A DNA stretch of 64,000 bases from an uncultured Sulfuricurvum sp. (GCF_937936435.1 NZ_CALDDG010000002.1:1-64000); one strand, 5' to 3'. Positions 39,010-49,108 are shown, counted from the stretch's first letter. Made by a program: numbers and translations. Notes: generated by a model not told the origin, from the letters alone.

Positions 39010-41373
39010 CTGGCACCCTTCACACTCCATCGAGCGGTCTGCCGTATCTTGCTTTTGCTCCGGCGATTGGGAACGGAGGTAATAAGTCGATTTGAGACCC
39101 AGTTTCCAAGCGAGCATATAGATGTCGTTGAGATATTTCCCGCTGGCTCGGTCTAGGGTGATAAAGATATTGAGACTTTGCCCCTGATCAATCCATTTTT
39201 GGCGGATTGCCGCTGCTTTGACGAGGATCGTTTGATCGAGATCATACGCAGGGGTGTAATAGCTCCACGTATCCGGGCTGAGTTTCGGAGCTACGACCGG
39301 AATCAATCCTGAAAGATTCTCTTCAAACCATTTGCGTTTGTAGATCGGCTCGATCGTCTGCGTCGTCCCCGTGAGGATCGAGATCGAACTGGTCGGTGCG
39401 ATCGCCATCAGATAGCCGTTACGCATCCCCTGACGTTTGATCGTTTCGCGCAGCTCGTCCCATTCATAGTTTGGAGCGAACAATCCGCCGCGATCGACGA
39501 GATTTTGCACCTCTGCCGTTGCGTGATCCATCGGTAGAATTCCGCGGCTCCATTTTGACCCTGCGAATTCGGCATAAGAACCTTTTTCGACGGCAAGATC
39601 GCTGGAAGCTTTGATTGCATTGTAGCTCACCGCTTCCATCACTTCATCGACTTTGTCAAAATGCTCTTGGCTTCCCCATACGATTTTGTTTTCCGCAAGC
39701 ATCTGCGCTTCGCCCATGACGCCCAGACCGATCGCTCGGCTGCGCATGTTCGTCCGTTTTACTTTTTCCAACGGATAGAAGTTCAGATCGATTACGTTAT
39801 CGAGCGCACGGATCGCAACCGGAACGATCCGATCGATATCCTCTTTGGTATGGATACGGGAAAGATTGACCGATGCGAGGTTACATACTGCCGTCGCACC
39901 GTCGACTTTCTCTTTTTCGACGATATAAATCGGTCGTCCGCCCAGCGAATCGAGAGCCGTTACCTTGTTTGCGGGTTTTTCGATTCCGCTGTCGACTTTG
40001 ACGATTTCGTCTTCTTCATAAGTGACGAAAGAACCGTCTTCAAATTTGATTTTTACCAGATAGTGATTCGGCTGCGTGTTTTGGAAAATCTCGGTGCACA
40101 GGTTTGAACTTCGGATTACTCCGTAATGGTCGTTCGGGTTGGCACGGTTGGCACTGTCTTTAAAACAAAGGAACGGGCTTCCCGTCTCGAAATACGAAGT
40201 AAGGATTTTTTTCCACAAATCTTTGGCTTTGGTATGTTCCTTGACCACATTCGGATCTTGTTCGAGTTCGAGATAGCGTTTTTCGAAATCGGCCCCGTAG
40301 AGTTCGCTGAGTTCTTTGACGTCAAACGGATCGAACATCGTCCAGATTCCGTCTTCGACGACACGTTTCATAAACATATCGTTGATCCAAAGGGCAGGGA
40401 ATAAATCATGCGCACGTCGGCGCTCTTCTCCTGAGTTTTTCTTCACATCGATAAAATCTTTGACATCCATGTGCCACGGCTCGAGATAAACGGCGATGGC
40501 CCCTTTACGGGTTCCGAGCTGATCAACCGCGATCGCGATGTCGTTGGTGATTTTCAAAAACGGTACGGTTCCCCCTGCAGCATTCTTGTGTCCGTCGATA
40601 AATGAACCCATGGCACGCACCTGTGTCCAGTCCCAACCGATCCCGCCACCGAATTTGGAGAGCAATGCCATCTCTTTGTAGGCGTCGAAAATCCCTTCAA
40701 TATTGTCCGGAGACGATCCGATGTAGCATGAACTCAGCTGATGACGGGTTGTACGGGCATTAGAGAGAGTAGGAGTCGCCATCATAACCTCAAATTTAGA
40801 GATCATATCGTAAAACTTTTTCGCCCACGTTTGACGATCCGATTCGTTTTGAGCCAGGAACATCGCTACCGCCATAAACATATGCTGAGGCAATTCGATC
40901 GGATCGCCTTTGCGGTCTTTGATCAGATAGCGGTCATACAACGTCTTAACGCCGAGGTAGTTAAACTCCAGATCGCGTTCGGGAACGATATACGCATCCA
41001 AGTCCGCTAAATCGTATTTTTCCTTCAATCCCAGAAGAATGCGCCCTTCCGCTTCACCGCGTTCAAAGTAGCTCTGCAAAGTACCGTATCCCGTAAAACC
41101 GTTGACACGGTGGTACAAGTCATAAAGAAAAAGACGCGATGCGACGAACGTCCAATTCGGAGAATCGATATCGATCTTGTCAACAGCCGTCTTGATCAGG
41201 GTTTGCTGGATCTCGTTACTGTTGATTCCGTCACGGAATTGGATCTGCGCATCGACTTCAAGCTCGCTTTGCGATACGTTGACAAGCCCTTTGACGGCGG
41301 CAGAAGTATATTTTTGAATTTTGGTAATGTCCAACGGTTCACGGCGCCCGTTACGTTTCACAATGGTTAGCAT
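39007..41373 (-). CDS. nrdA: class Ia ribonucleotide reductase, alpha subunit
   Basis: 788 residues. An ATP-cone (about 1-95, beginning LTIVKRNGRREPLDI) gives activity control. Catalytic motifs are in LSSCYIGSS (first redox Cys), SSNLCTEIFQ (NLCTE, radical Cys and Glu) and ATAVCNLASVNL. The C-terminus ends ECEGCQ, the CxxC pair that passes electrons from thioredoxin. It reduces ribonucleoside diphosphates with NrdB, encoded at 33 kb. Confidence 0.96.
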   Translation of the reverse strand: MLTIVKRNGRREPLDITKIQKYTSAAVKGLVNVSQSELEVDAQIQFRDGINSNEIQQTLIKTAVDKIDIDSPNWTFVASRLFLYDLYHRVNGFTGYGTLQSYFERGEAEGRILLGLKEKYDLADLDAYIVPERDLEFNYLGVKTLYDRYLIKDRKGDPIELPQHMFMAVAMFLAQNESDRQTWAKKFYDMISKFEVMMATPTLSNARTTRHQLSSCYIGSSPDNIEGIFDAYKEMALLSKFGGGIGWDWTQVRAMGSFIDGHKNAAGGTVPFLKITNDIAIAVDQLGTRKGAIAVYLEPWHMDVKDFIDVKKNSGEERRRAHDLFPALWINDMFMKRVVEDGIWTMFDPFDVKELSELYGADFEKRYLELEQDPNVVKEHTKAKDLWKKILTSYFETGSPFLCFKDSANRANPNDHYGVIRSSNLCTEIFQNTQPNHYLVKIKFEDGSFVTYEEDEIVKVDSGIEKPANKVTALDSLGGRPIYIVEKEKVDGATAVCNLASVNLSRIHTKEDIDRIVPVAIRALDNVIDLNFYPLEKVKRTNMRSRAIGLGVMGEAQMLAENKIVWGSQEHFDKVDEVMEAVSYNAIKASSDLAVEKGSYAEFAGSKWSRGILPMDHATAEVQNLVDRGGLFAPNYEWDELRETIKRQGMRNGYLMAIAPTSSISILTGTTQTIEPIYKRKWFEENLSGLIPVVAPKLSPDTWSYYTPAYDLDQTILVKAAAIRQKWIDQGQSLNIFITLDRASGKYLNDIYMLAWKLGLKSTYYLRSQSPEQKQDTADRSMECEGCQ

Positions 41374-41461
41374 CTCTCTCCCTTAACTCTCTCAAAAGCT
41401 GTATTATAATCACTGAATATTGTATTGTTTCTTATACCGAAAGAAACTATTTTAATGATAA

Positions 41462-42790
41462 TTATTTGAACACCCGTGCAAAAATTTTATCCACATTTTT
41501 GGTGTAATAATCATAATTGAAACATTCGCGGATCGCCTCTTCGCTCAAACTTTGACGTAGCTCTTCGTCTTCCAAAAGGTATTGCAGATAGAGACTTTCC
41601 CCTTTTTCATTGACGGCACTTTTACCGTGCTGCAATCCTTCCCATACTTTCATCGCATTGCGTTGAACAATACGGTAGGCATCTTCACGGCTTACACCCT
41701 TAAGAGGCAATTCAAGTAAAACACGTTGGGAGAAAACGAGTCCGCCGGTTAGATTAAGGTTACGCATCATGTTCTCAGGGTAGACAACAAGATTAGCGAT
41801 AACACTGTTAAAACGGTGAAGCATGAAATCAGCTGTAACAAAACTGTCCGGCAACCAGAAACGCTCCGTTGAACTGTGAGAAATATCACGCTCATGCCAT
41901 AACGCTACGTTTTCCATTGCAGGGATAACATAGGCTCGAACCATACGTGCTAACCCTGTGATATTCTCCGTCAATATCGGATTGCGTTTGTGCGGCATTG
42001 CGGATGAGCCTTTTTGCCCTTTCGCAAAAAACTCTTCACACTCATACACTTCGGTACGTTGCCAGTGGCGAACCTGTACCGCAAATTTTTCGATCGAGCT
42101 TGCCATCAATGCTAACGCCGAAGCAAGACGTGCATAGCGGTCACGCTGAATAACCTGGTTAGATGCCGGAGCCGGTTTGAGTCCTAACGCTTCGCACGCA
42201 TACTCTTCAAGCTCTAACGGTGCGTGAGCGAAATTACCCATGGCTCCCGATACCTGACCGACGGAAATCACTTCCATCGTTTGTTGCAGGTTTTCCAAAT
42301 GGCGAGCCATCTCATCATACCAAACCGCTAACACCAAACCAAACGTAATCGGCTCACCGTGAATTCCGTGGCTTCGTCCGACGAGTAATGTCATCTTGTG
42401 TTCTTCGGCCCGTTTTTTGATCGATTCCATCACCATTTTGACATCATCGATAATCAATGCCAATGAATCACGCATCTGAAGAGCGACAGCAGTATCCACC
42501 GTATCGGAAGATGTCATACCGTAGTGGAACCAACGACTCTCCTCTCCGAGGGTTTCAGAGACCGATGTCGTAAAAGCGATTAGATCATGGCGAGTAATCG
42601 CTTCGATCTCATCGATACGCTCTACACTGAACCCTGCATTCTCTACAATCTTTTTAGCATCTTCATCCGGAATGAGACCCAATTTATTCCATGCAACGAC
42701 AACCGCTTTTTCAACATCGAGCCATGCTTGGTATTTTGCTTGGATACTCCATTTGGATTTCATCTCTTCTCTGGCATAACGATCTACCAT
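41462..42790 (-). CDS. purB: adenylosuccinate lyase
   Basis: 442 residues, fumarase/aspartase superfamily. The signature loop GSSAMPHKRNP (about 261-271) and the catalytic histidine region TSSDTVDT are present. It acts twice in purine synthesis, on SAICAR and adenylosuccinate. A promoter-containing gap of about 117 bases separates it from the divergent pseudouridine synthase gene. Confidence 0.96.
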   Translation of the reverse strand: MVDRYAREEMKSKWSIQAKYQAWLDVEKAVVVAWNKLGLIPDEDAKKIVENAGFSVERIDEIEAITRHDLIAFTTSVSETLGEESRWFHYGMTSSDTVDTAVALQMRDSLALIIDDVKMVMESIKKRAEEHKMTLLVGRSHGIHGEPITFGLVLAVWYDEMARHLENLQQTMEVISVGQVSGAMGNFAHAPLELEEYACEALGLKPAPASNQVIQRDRYARLASALALMASSIEKFAVQVRHWQRTEVYECEEFFAKGQKGSSAMPHKRNPILTENITGLARMVRAYVIPAMENVALWHERDISHSSTERFWLPDSFVTADFMLHRFNSVIANLVVYPENMMRNLNLTGGLVFSQRVLLELPLKGVSREDAYRIVQRNAMKVWEGLQHGKSAVNEKGESLYLQYLLEDEELRQSLSEEAIRECFNYDYYTKNVDKIFARVFK

Positions 42791-42907
42791 TTCTCAACTC
42801 CTTAGTATGCTAAAATGCGCTTCATAAAATAAGCCGAAAATCTTAGTATGATATTGGCTCTTACTATAAGTTATAGTCTATCCAACCCTCCCTAAAAAGG
42901 AATTAAA

Positions 42908-43822
42908 TTGCCATTCGTTACCAAACGTCTTTACGCGCCGAATCGTCAAAAAGCCTTTCTTTTTTTGATGCATGAATTAGGTATTCCCCAAAACGAAGCG
43001 CAACGTTTAATCGCCAAAGGTAGACTTTCCCAAAACGGCATCGTCATGTCAAACAATGCAGGCTTCATCGAGGGCGAATGCGATTTTATACTGTTTGAAC
43101 CTCTTTCTCTCGGATTGGAACCTACGTTTGTCGCAAGCGAATTTGCCATATATGATAAACCTAGCGGTTTGCTTGTTCATCCTCAAAATCGTCATACTCC
43201 CTACTCGCTTAACGATGAGATTAAACACCGTTTCGGTCATGAAGCGAACATCACCCATCGTATCGACCAAGAGACGAGTGGATTGGTTTTGGCCGCGCGA
43301 AACAAAGAGAGTGAACGTGTTCTAAAAATGATGTTTGAAGAGCGCCAAATCACTAAGAAATATTTAGCTATGGTGAAAGGTCATCTGTCGCAGCCTCTCG
43401 ATATTCAAGAACCTCTTTTACGCCGTGAAGATTCCAGTTCCATTATTCGGATGATTGTACGTGTTCATCCCGAGGGAAAACCTTCGCGCACATTTATCAT
43501 CCCGCTTCACTATTTTCCCGAGACCGATACAACTCTCGTCGAGGCTTCACCTTATACCGGACGCCAACATCAGATACGCGTTCATTTGTTTCACGTGAAA
43601 CATCCGATCATCGGAGATCCGATCTACAATCAAGATGAAACCGATGCCGTCCGTTTTTTAGATCGTGAGATGAGTGAAGCGGAACGTTTTACGAATACCG
43701 GTGCTTCCCGCCTCTTGCTTCATGCGTATTCACTCGATTTTACCTACAATAGCAATCCGTATCATATTGTCTCGCAAGAAGACTTTATCACACAATGTTT
43801 TGAAGCAATGAAGCAAAAATAA
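42908..43822 (+). CDS. RluA-family pseudouridine synthase (copy 1)
   Basis: 304 residues from a TTG with AAAGGAAT upstream; its first residues (PFVTKRL) align with the ATG start of the next gene. An S4-like RNA-binding region (about 10-75) is followed by the synthase core with THRIDQETSGLVL, which holds the catalytic aspartate (about 119). It isomerises uridine in rRNA or tRNA; the site is unknown. The next gene is a clear paralog five bases on. Confidence 0.87.
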   Translation: MPFVTKRLYAPNRQKAFLFLMHELGIPQNEAQRLIAKGRLSQNGIVMSNNAGFIEGECDFILFEPLSLGLEPTFVASEFAIYDKPSGLLVHPQNRHTPYSLNDEIKHRFGHEANITHRIDQETSGLVLAARNKESERVLKMMFEERQITKKYLAMVKGHLSQPLDIQEPLLRREDSSSIIRMIVRVHPEGKPSRTFIIPLHYFPETDTTLVEASPYTGRQHQIRVHLFHVKHPIIGDPIYNQDETDAVRFLDREMSEAERFTNTGASRLLLHAYSLDFTYNSNPYHIVSQEDFITQCFEAMKQK

Positions 43823-43826
43823 TCCT

Positions 43827-44753
43827 ATGCCGTTCGTTACCAAAAAACTTCATTCTCCCATTCGCCAACAAGCACTTTCATTTTTAATGAATGAACTCGG
43901 ATATTCACGCAGCGAGGCTCAGCGTCTGATTACAAGAGGACGAATCTCACAAAACGGTACCGTTATGAATGAGCAGTTCGGATACATTGAAGAAGGTGAT
44001 TTTGAGTTCATCTGTTTTGAACCGTTATCATACGGTTTCAAACCTATGTTTGTTGCTAACGACTTTGTCGTCTATGACAAACCCAATGGTTTGTGCGTTC
44101 ATCCCAATAGCCGTAAATCGGGATATTCTCTGAACGATGAAATCAAACATCTCTACGGAAATGAAGCTAACGCAACCCATCGTATCGATCAGGAGACAAG
44201 CGGTTTGGTTTTAGTCTCTCTCAATAAAAACAGTGAAGCCGTTTTAAAGCGGTTATTCTCTGAACGACGTATCACCAAACGTTATCTCGCTATGGTAAAA
44301 GGGCATCTCAAAGAGCCTCTGGATATCAACGAGCCGCTCCTTCGAAACGATCACCCCAATCTATTAGTCAGCATGGTCGTCAAAGTAGACAGTGCAGGAA
44401 AAGTATCACGTACCCTCATAAAGCCGCTGCGCTATTTTCCTGAATCAGATACTACTTTGGTGGAAGCCTCACCGCTCACCGGACGTACCCATCAAATCAG
44501 AGTCCACTTGTTTCACGTGAAACATCCTATCGTCGGAGATCCGGTTTACGGCCAGGATCAAGCCGATATCGAACGGTATATACGAAAAGAGCTGTCAAGG
44601 GAAGAGATATATCAAAAGAGCGGTGCAACCCGTCTTTTACTTCATGCTCATACATTAGAATTTGAATATAGCGGTATCTCCTACCGAATTATTTCGGAAA
44701 GAGATTTCGGTGCGGAGTGTTTGGAAGCGATGAAAATCAATCCACGCATCTAA
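43827..44753 (+). CDS. RluA-family pseudouridine synthase (copy 2)
   Basis: 308 residues, aligned with copy 1 along its whole length: S4-like start PFVTKKLHSP, catalytic THRIDQETSGLVL, and the shared C-terminal HQIRVHLFHVKHPI. The catalytic motif is intact, so both copies should be active, probably on different uridines. Its end overlaps the convergent acyltransferase gene by 17 bases. A tandem duplication is the simplest origin. Confidence 0.87.
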   Translation: MPFVTKKLHSPIRQQALSFLMNELGYSRSEAQRLITRGRISQNGTVMNEQFGYIEEGDFEFICFEPLSYGFKPMFVANDFVVYDKPNGLCVHPNSRKSGYSLNDEIKHLYGNEANATHRIDQETSGLVLVSLNKNSEAVLKRLFSERRITKRYLAMVKGHLKEPLDINEPLLRNDHPNLLVSMVVKVDSAGKVSRTLIKPLRYFPESDTTLVEASPLTGRTHQIRVHLFHVKHPIVGDPVYGQDQADIERYIRKELSREEIYQKSGATRLLLHAHTLEFEYSGISYRIISERDFGAECLEAMKINPRI

Positions 44754-46461
44754 TATAGCGTTGGCGTTTTGACTCTTTGATTTTACGGATATCGACTAAT
44801 ATATAACCGTCAATACAACTATTGAAATCGGTATCGATCCCGAAATCCATAAATTGGACTCCACCCTCTTCACACAACTCACTGTATTGTTTATAAAGGG
44901 TAGGAACCGATACGTCAAAGGCTTTGAGATAGTCTTTAAGACGTCTAAAGTCTTCAGCATAGTCTTCTCCGCTGAATAACTCCGTAAATTCCGCACGCAC
45001 ATAATCTGAGAGATGGTAAGGCGATTTTGCTTTTACCATCGTGTGATCCGAACCGAAATAGAGAGAATAAAAATAGACTAAAGCTTCTTGGGCGTGTTTC
45101 GGAAAACTCCCTGAAATACTGACAGGACCCATCATATATTTGATGTGCGGATTATGGCTCAAATAGGCCCCGATCCCTTGCCAAAGATAATCTAATGCTC
45201 GACTTCCCCAGTATTTCGGCTGAACAAAACTGCGTCCCAACTCAATAGCATCTTCTAGCACCGAATCGAATTGATCGTTCATTTCGCATAAATCGCTCAT
45301 GTATAATCCCTCTTTACCCAGCCAAGAGAGAATCCATTCACACTCTCCGATACGATAGGCGCCTGCAATTTCAAGAGCCTCATCGTCCCACAATACTAGA
45401 TGATGATAATAGCGGTCATACGCATCGACATCACGGGCGCGTCCGCTCCCTTCTCCTACTTTTCGAAAAGAGTACTCACGTAATCTTCCAATTTCGTTGA
45501 TGATATTTGGAGCGTATTCTTGTTCGATCAAATAAATCTGTTTGTTATCACTTGTCAACCCGATCTGTTCCCCTTTACGAAGCTCTGCTCTGAGATCCTG
45601 ACGCGATACGGGATGAGCAATCGAACATTCGGTAGGATATATCCCTTTTTTCCCTTTCGAGAGTCTCAAGAGGTGTTTACGGAACAATCGCGCATGACGT
45701 TTTTCAGTCAAATTAAAATCGTTAAGCGCTTTCTCACTGACCATTTGACCGATCGTAAAATCAAAAACCCGATTACGAGCGGCAAAAATCTCATGACTTA
45801 ACAACAATGCCCCTAACGGTTTGTAAATCCATGAGACGCCATAGAAAAGAGGACTATTCTTTCCTTTGATATAAATAGGAAGGATCGGCGTTGCGTTACG
45901 CTTCGCAAATTTAATAAATCCCCCTTTCCATGCACCCTCTTTAATACCGAAAAATCCGGCACGGGAAACTTCGCCTGAAGGGAAAAAGATAACGGCTTCT
46001 TCCGCTTGTAACGCATTGTCGATTTGACGTAATGCATTTTTGGAGAGTTTATCGTTGAAATTATCGACGCCGATCATAAACTCTTTGAGCTGTACGATTT
46101 CAGAGAGCATACGATTAGCAACGATTTTCACTTTTCTATCCTGACGGACGGAACATACCATTTGTATCAGACACAAAGCATCCAATGCCCCCAACGGATG
46201 ATTGGCTACTATAATAACTTTTCCCATAGAAGGAATATTTTCAATTTGCCGATGAACGGTCTTATACGATACATTTAAATATTCCAAAACGGCATTAATG
46301 AATTCCAAACCGTTTTTACCCTCATGCATTTCCATAAAACGGTTAATCGATTTTTCATGAAGAAGAAGTCGTGTCAATCCGACAATCGTTTTATTGATTA
46401 AAGGAGGATATTGAAATACCTTCGGGTGTTCTTTGCGTAAAATCATTTCTGCATTAACCAT
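44737..46461 (-). CDS. OlsF-like bifunctional acyltransferase (PlsC + GNAT-type)
   Basis: 574 residues. The N-terminal half is a PlsC/LPLAT-like acyltransferase with ANHPLGALD (H88, D94) and later FFPSGEVSR and PILPIYI. The C-terminal half (from about 290) has an OlsB-type N-acyltransferase fold: YSFRKVGEGSGRARDVDAYD, then HHLVLWDDEALEIAGAYRIG. The same two-domain order is described for OlsF, which makes ornithine lipids alone. Ornithine or another amino lipid is therefore a reasonable product; a hemolysin annotation, common for relatives, is misleading. Confidence 0.72.
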   Translation of the reverse strand: MVNAEMILRKEHPKVFQYPPLINKTIVGLTRLLLHEKSINRFMEMHEGKNGLEFINAVLEYLNVSYKTVHRQIENIPSMGKVIIVANHPLGALDALCLIQMVCSVRQDRKVKIVANRMLSEIVQLKEFMIGVDNFNDKLSKNALRQIDNALQAEEAVIFFPSGEVSRAGFFGIKEGAWKGGFIKFAKRNATPILPIYIKGKNSPLFYGVSWIYKPLGALLLSHEIFAARNRVFDFTIGQMVSEKALNDFNLTEKRHARLFRKHLLRLSKGKKGIYPTECSIAHPVSRQDLRAELRKGEQIGLTSDNKQIYLIEQEYAPNIINEIGRLREYSFRKVGEGSGRARDVDAYDRYYHHLVLWDDEALEIAGAYRIGECEWILSWLGKEGLYMSDLCEMNDQFDSVLEDAIELGRSFVQPKYWGSRALDYLWQGIGAYLSHNPHIKYMMGPVSISGSFPKHAQEALVYFYSLYFGSDHTMVKAKSPYHLSDYVRAEFTELFSGEDYAEDFRRLKDYLKAFDVSVPTLYKQYSELCEEGGVQFMDFGIDTDFNSCIDGYILVDIRKIKESKRQRYIRCVD

Positions 46462-46574
46462 CGTCTTTATCCTCTGTTTTCACATCTATTAATCAAATAG
46501 TAAAATGTATCGATTTCAGTGTGATTACGTTTTGATTACTGCTGTGTAACATAATTGTTCGAAAACAAAATCTC

Positions 46575-46920
46575 GAATTATGTGAATAACTTTTTATAAC
46601 AATGGCTTAATGAATATTTAACCGGGTAAAATTCTCGGAAGTCCCTAAAATAGGCGTTTTAAGGCTGGTTGAAGGTAGTGATTTCAGTCTATATTTATCT
46701 AAATATTTTCTGAAATGGAGAAGAATTTTTACAGATTATTTGAAAAAATCGGTTTAACTTATTCACAGAGCACTCACAGTGTGAATATTACACATTTTTA
46801 AAATTTTTCTTTTTTTCTTATACATTTAAGAAAATTCTCAGTGCTGTAACAAGGATAAACATTTAAGCGTTTTATCAATCTCAAAATATTAAGACTCTCT
46901 AAGCCTCTTTAGGTACACTT
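46575..46920. other. AT-rich spacer with DnaA boxes upstream of ruvC (oriC-associated)
   Basis: The 459-base gap 46462-46920 holds no gene. It has a TGTGAATAA box (46581-46589), TTATTCACA (46759-46767) and an inverted imperfect copy TGTGAATAT (46780-46788), and a long AT-rich stretch around 46790-46890. It may belong to the replication origin or be a DnaA-bound regulatory site. Confidence 0.45.
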
Positions 46921-47454
46921 TTACCCTAGCGACTCTCCTGGTGTGTTAGTCGCTTTTCGTACTTTCTGACTCTTTTGATTTAAATCCAATTTGACTCTTT
47001 GCGCATGAGCGATTGCAACCGCCATAGCATCGGTAATATCCAACGGTTTAATCTCTTTGGTAATCCCTAAAATCTGTTTCACCATAAAAGCCACTTGTTC
47101 TTTTGCCGCCTTTGCTTTTCCCGTCAATGCTTTTTTGACTTGTAACGGTGTATATTCGGCAAACATCCCGTATTCCTGTAATAATTTAAGAGTGATTGCC
47201 CCTCTAAACTGTGCCAGTTTTAAAACAGTCTTCGGATTGTGGGCATAGAAAATATCTTCCATCGCTACCTCATCGATAGTATGAGAACGAAACAGTTGTT
47301 CAATCGCCTCACACACTTGGGGAATTTGATATTGAAGCGCTTCACTTTTCATCTTGATCAATCCGGCTTCGACAAGACGAATTTTTTGCCCTTCTATACT
47401 TACAAGTGCATAACCGCAATTACGGGTCCCCGGGTCTATCCCCAATATCGTCAT
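46921..47454 (-). CDS. ruvC: crossover junction endodeoxyribonuclease RuvC
   Basis: 177 residues. It begins with [14 protein letters not shown], which carries the first catalytic aspartate (D6); [10 protein letters not shown] gives the glutamate and [13 protein letters not shown] the last acidic pair. It cuts Holliday junctions with RuvAB. It is divergent from dnaA, with the DnaA-box cluster between the two genes. Confidence 0.95.
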   Translation of the reverse strand: MTILGIDPGTRNCGYALVSIEGQKIRLVEAGLIKMKSEALQYQIPQVCEAIEQLFRSHTIDEVAMEDIFYAHNPKTVLKLAQFRGAITLKLLQEYGMFAEYTPLQVKKALTGKAKAAKEQVAFMVKQILGITKEIKPLDITDAMAVAIAHAQRVKLDLNQKSQKVRKATNTPGESLG

Positions 47455-47490
47455 ACTCTTCCGCCTTACAAATTTTATATGCCGTAAATC

Positions 47491-47577
47491 TGTTCACATA
47501 GGTGAATATCTTTTATTCACCTCTTCTTTGAACCTAATTATAGGCAAATATTGGTATTATTCACATCACTATTCACA
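47491..47577. other. DnaA-box cluster upstream of dnaA (oriC1-like)
   Basis: Between ruvC and dnaA: TGTTCACAT (47491-47499), GGTGAATAT (47501-47509), TTATTCACC (47513-47521), TTATTCACA (47557-47565) and CTATTCACA (47569-47577). Two match the Campylobacterota-type TTATTCACA closely and the rest differ by one or two bases. The cluster lies 12 bases before the dnaA start, so it may also autoregulate dnaA. Confidence 0.75.
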
Positions 47578-47589
47578 GGGAACAAAAAA

Positions 47590-48918
47590 ATGAATTCGAT
47601 CGGCAAACAAGTTTTAAACGCACTTAAAAATGAGATTAGTGAGATTGACTATCAACGCTACGTCAAACAACTAACCTACGATGAAAGCGAGTCCAAAAGC
47701 AATATTGCTATCTTTCGTGCTCCCAATCCTTTGATTGCCAATTGGACCCGGACTAAATTTGCGGAAAAGATTGCCCATCTTTTCGAAATCAAAACAGGTA
47801 TCAAACCTTCCGTATCGATTTTAGTGCAATCTACTGCTGCACAAACACTCCAAAATACAGCTACAAATGCAATCGTAGAGAGACCTAGCGGCGGATCGCT
47901 ACTCAATCCTTCTTTCACCTTTCAAAATTTTATTGTCGGCGATTCGAATAATTTTGCCTTTATCGCCGCTAAAAACGTAAGTGAGAAACCGGGAGTCGTT
48001 TATAATCCTCTCTTTATCTACGGAGGAGTCGGACTGGGAAAAACCCACTTGATGCAGTCGGTCGGAAATGTAATGCTCTCACAGGGCAAAACGGTCATTT
48101 ACACTTCGGTAGAACAATTTCTAAACGATTTTACCCGTCATCTCAGCAACCGTACAATGGATCGTTTTAAAGACAAATACCGTAAATGTGATTTGCTTCT
48201 TATCGACGATATTCAATTTCTAAGCAACAAAAACCAGATTCAAGAGGAATTTTTCCATACTTTCGATGCGCTGCGCAATGAAAACAAGCAGATTATTATT
48301 ACCTCCGATAAACCCCCTAAAAAAATCGGTGGACTCGAAGAACGTCTAAAAAGTCGATTTGAATCGGGTTTGGTTGCCGATATTCAGCCTCCCGAACTCG
48401 AAACAAAAATCGAGATCATTAAAAAGAAATGTGAAATCAACCGCGTTAAACTCGATCGCGAAGTTATTAACTATGTGGCAACGATCATCGAGAACAATAC
48501 CAGAGAAATCGAAGGGATCCTTTCAAAGCTCAATGCTTATTCACAGCTCATGGGAGTCGATATTACGATCGAATTTGCCCGAAACGTCCTCAAAGAGCAA
48601 ATGGCTGAAAAACGGAGTAATATCACTACCGACCTTATTATGGATACCGTGGCCAAAGAACTTAATATCAAACCGAGTGAGATCCGTTCTAAAAGCCGTA
48701 ACAGCAATATCGTTTACGCCCGTCGGATCGCCATTTACCTTTCCCGTTCTCTTACACCCAACTCGATGCCTCAACTTGCACAATATTTCGGAATGAAAGA
48801 TCATACGGCCGTTAGCCATACTATGAAAAAGATTCAAGAGCTGATGAAAAACGACGAAGATTTCCGAATCAAAGTCGAAGAACTCTCCAATAAAGTCTCT
48901 ATGGCTACTCCGGAATAG
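47590..48918 (+). CDS. dnaA: chromosomal replication initiator DnaA
   Basis: 442 residues from the ATG at 47590 (MNSIGKQ); 13 upstream codons are dropped because they run through the DnaA boxes. Domain I covers about 1-80, a short linker follows, domain III has Walker A GGVGLGKTH (145-153) and Walker B LLLIDDIQF, and domain IV has the signature DHTAVSHTMKKI. It opens the origin and recruits the helicase. dnaN follows after a second box-containing gap. Confidence 0.97.
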   Translation: MNSIGKQVLNALKNEISEIDYQRYVKQLTYDESESKSNIAIFRAPNPLIANWTRTKFAEKIAHLFEIKTGIKPSVSILVQSTAAQTLQNTATNAIVERPSGGSLLNPSFTFQNFIVGDSNNFAFIAAKNVSEKPGVVYNPLFIYGGVGLGKTHLMQSVGNVMLSQGKTVIYTSVEQFLNDFTRHLSNRTMDRFKDKYRKCDLLLIDDIQFLSNKNQIQEEFFHTFDALRNENKQIIITSDKPPKKIGGLEERLKSRFESGLVADIQPPELETKIEIIKKKCEINRVKLDREVINYVATIIENNTREIEGILSKLNAYSQLMGVDITIEFARNVLKEQMAEKRSNITTDLIMDTVAKELNIKPSEIRSKSRNSNIVYARRIAIYLSRSLTPNSMPQLAQYFGMKDHTAVSHTMKKIQELMKNDEDFRIKVEELSNKVSMATPE

Positions 48919-48951
48919 TATTTTGTGTTTGTAAAGCCGATTTAAAAAAGA

Positions 48952-48957
48952 TATAAT
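48952..48957 (+). promoter_or_regulatory. -10 element (TATAAT), candidate dnaN promoter
   Basis: TATAAT lies 33 bases after the dnaA stop and about 150 bases before dnaN. Several DnaA-box-like sequences follow it, so binding there could influence dnaN transcription. Confidence 0.4.
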
Positions 48958-48973
48958 TCAACACGTGAACAAC

Positions 48974-49053
48974 TGTGAATGAAACAAACTAGATTCATCA
49001 CATCAAAATAGCAGAAGAGAGGGGAACAAATCAGATGTTTTCACACATTCACA
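48974..49053. other. DnaA-box-like cluster between dnaA and dnaN (oriC2-like)
   Basis: The 190-base gap holds TGTGAATGA (48974-48982), TTTTCACA (49038-49045) and ACATTCACA (49045-49053), all one or two bases from the TTATTCACA/TGTGAATAA consensus. Helicobacter-type origins are bipartite around dnaA, so this could be the second half; matches are imperfect. Confidence 0.45.
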
Positions 49054-49108
49054 CCCCCTTATTACTATCTACTACAATTGATGATATAAATAATAAAAGG
49101 AGTCTTTT

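Noticed and set aside
47551..47589. Upstream start of dnaA
   Set aside because: These codons run through two DnaA boxes and add residues not seen in DnaA proteins.
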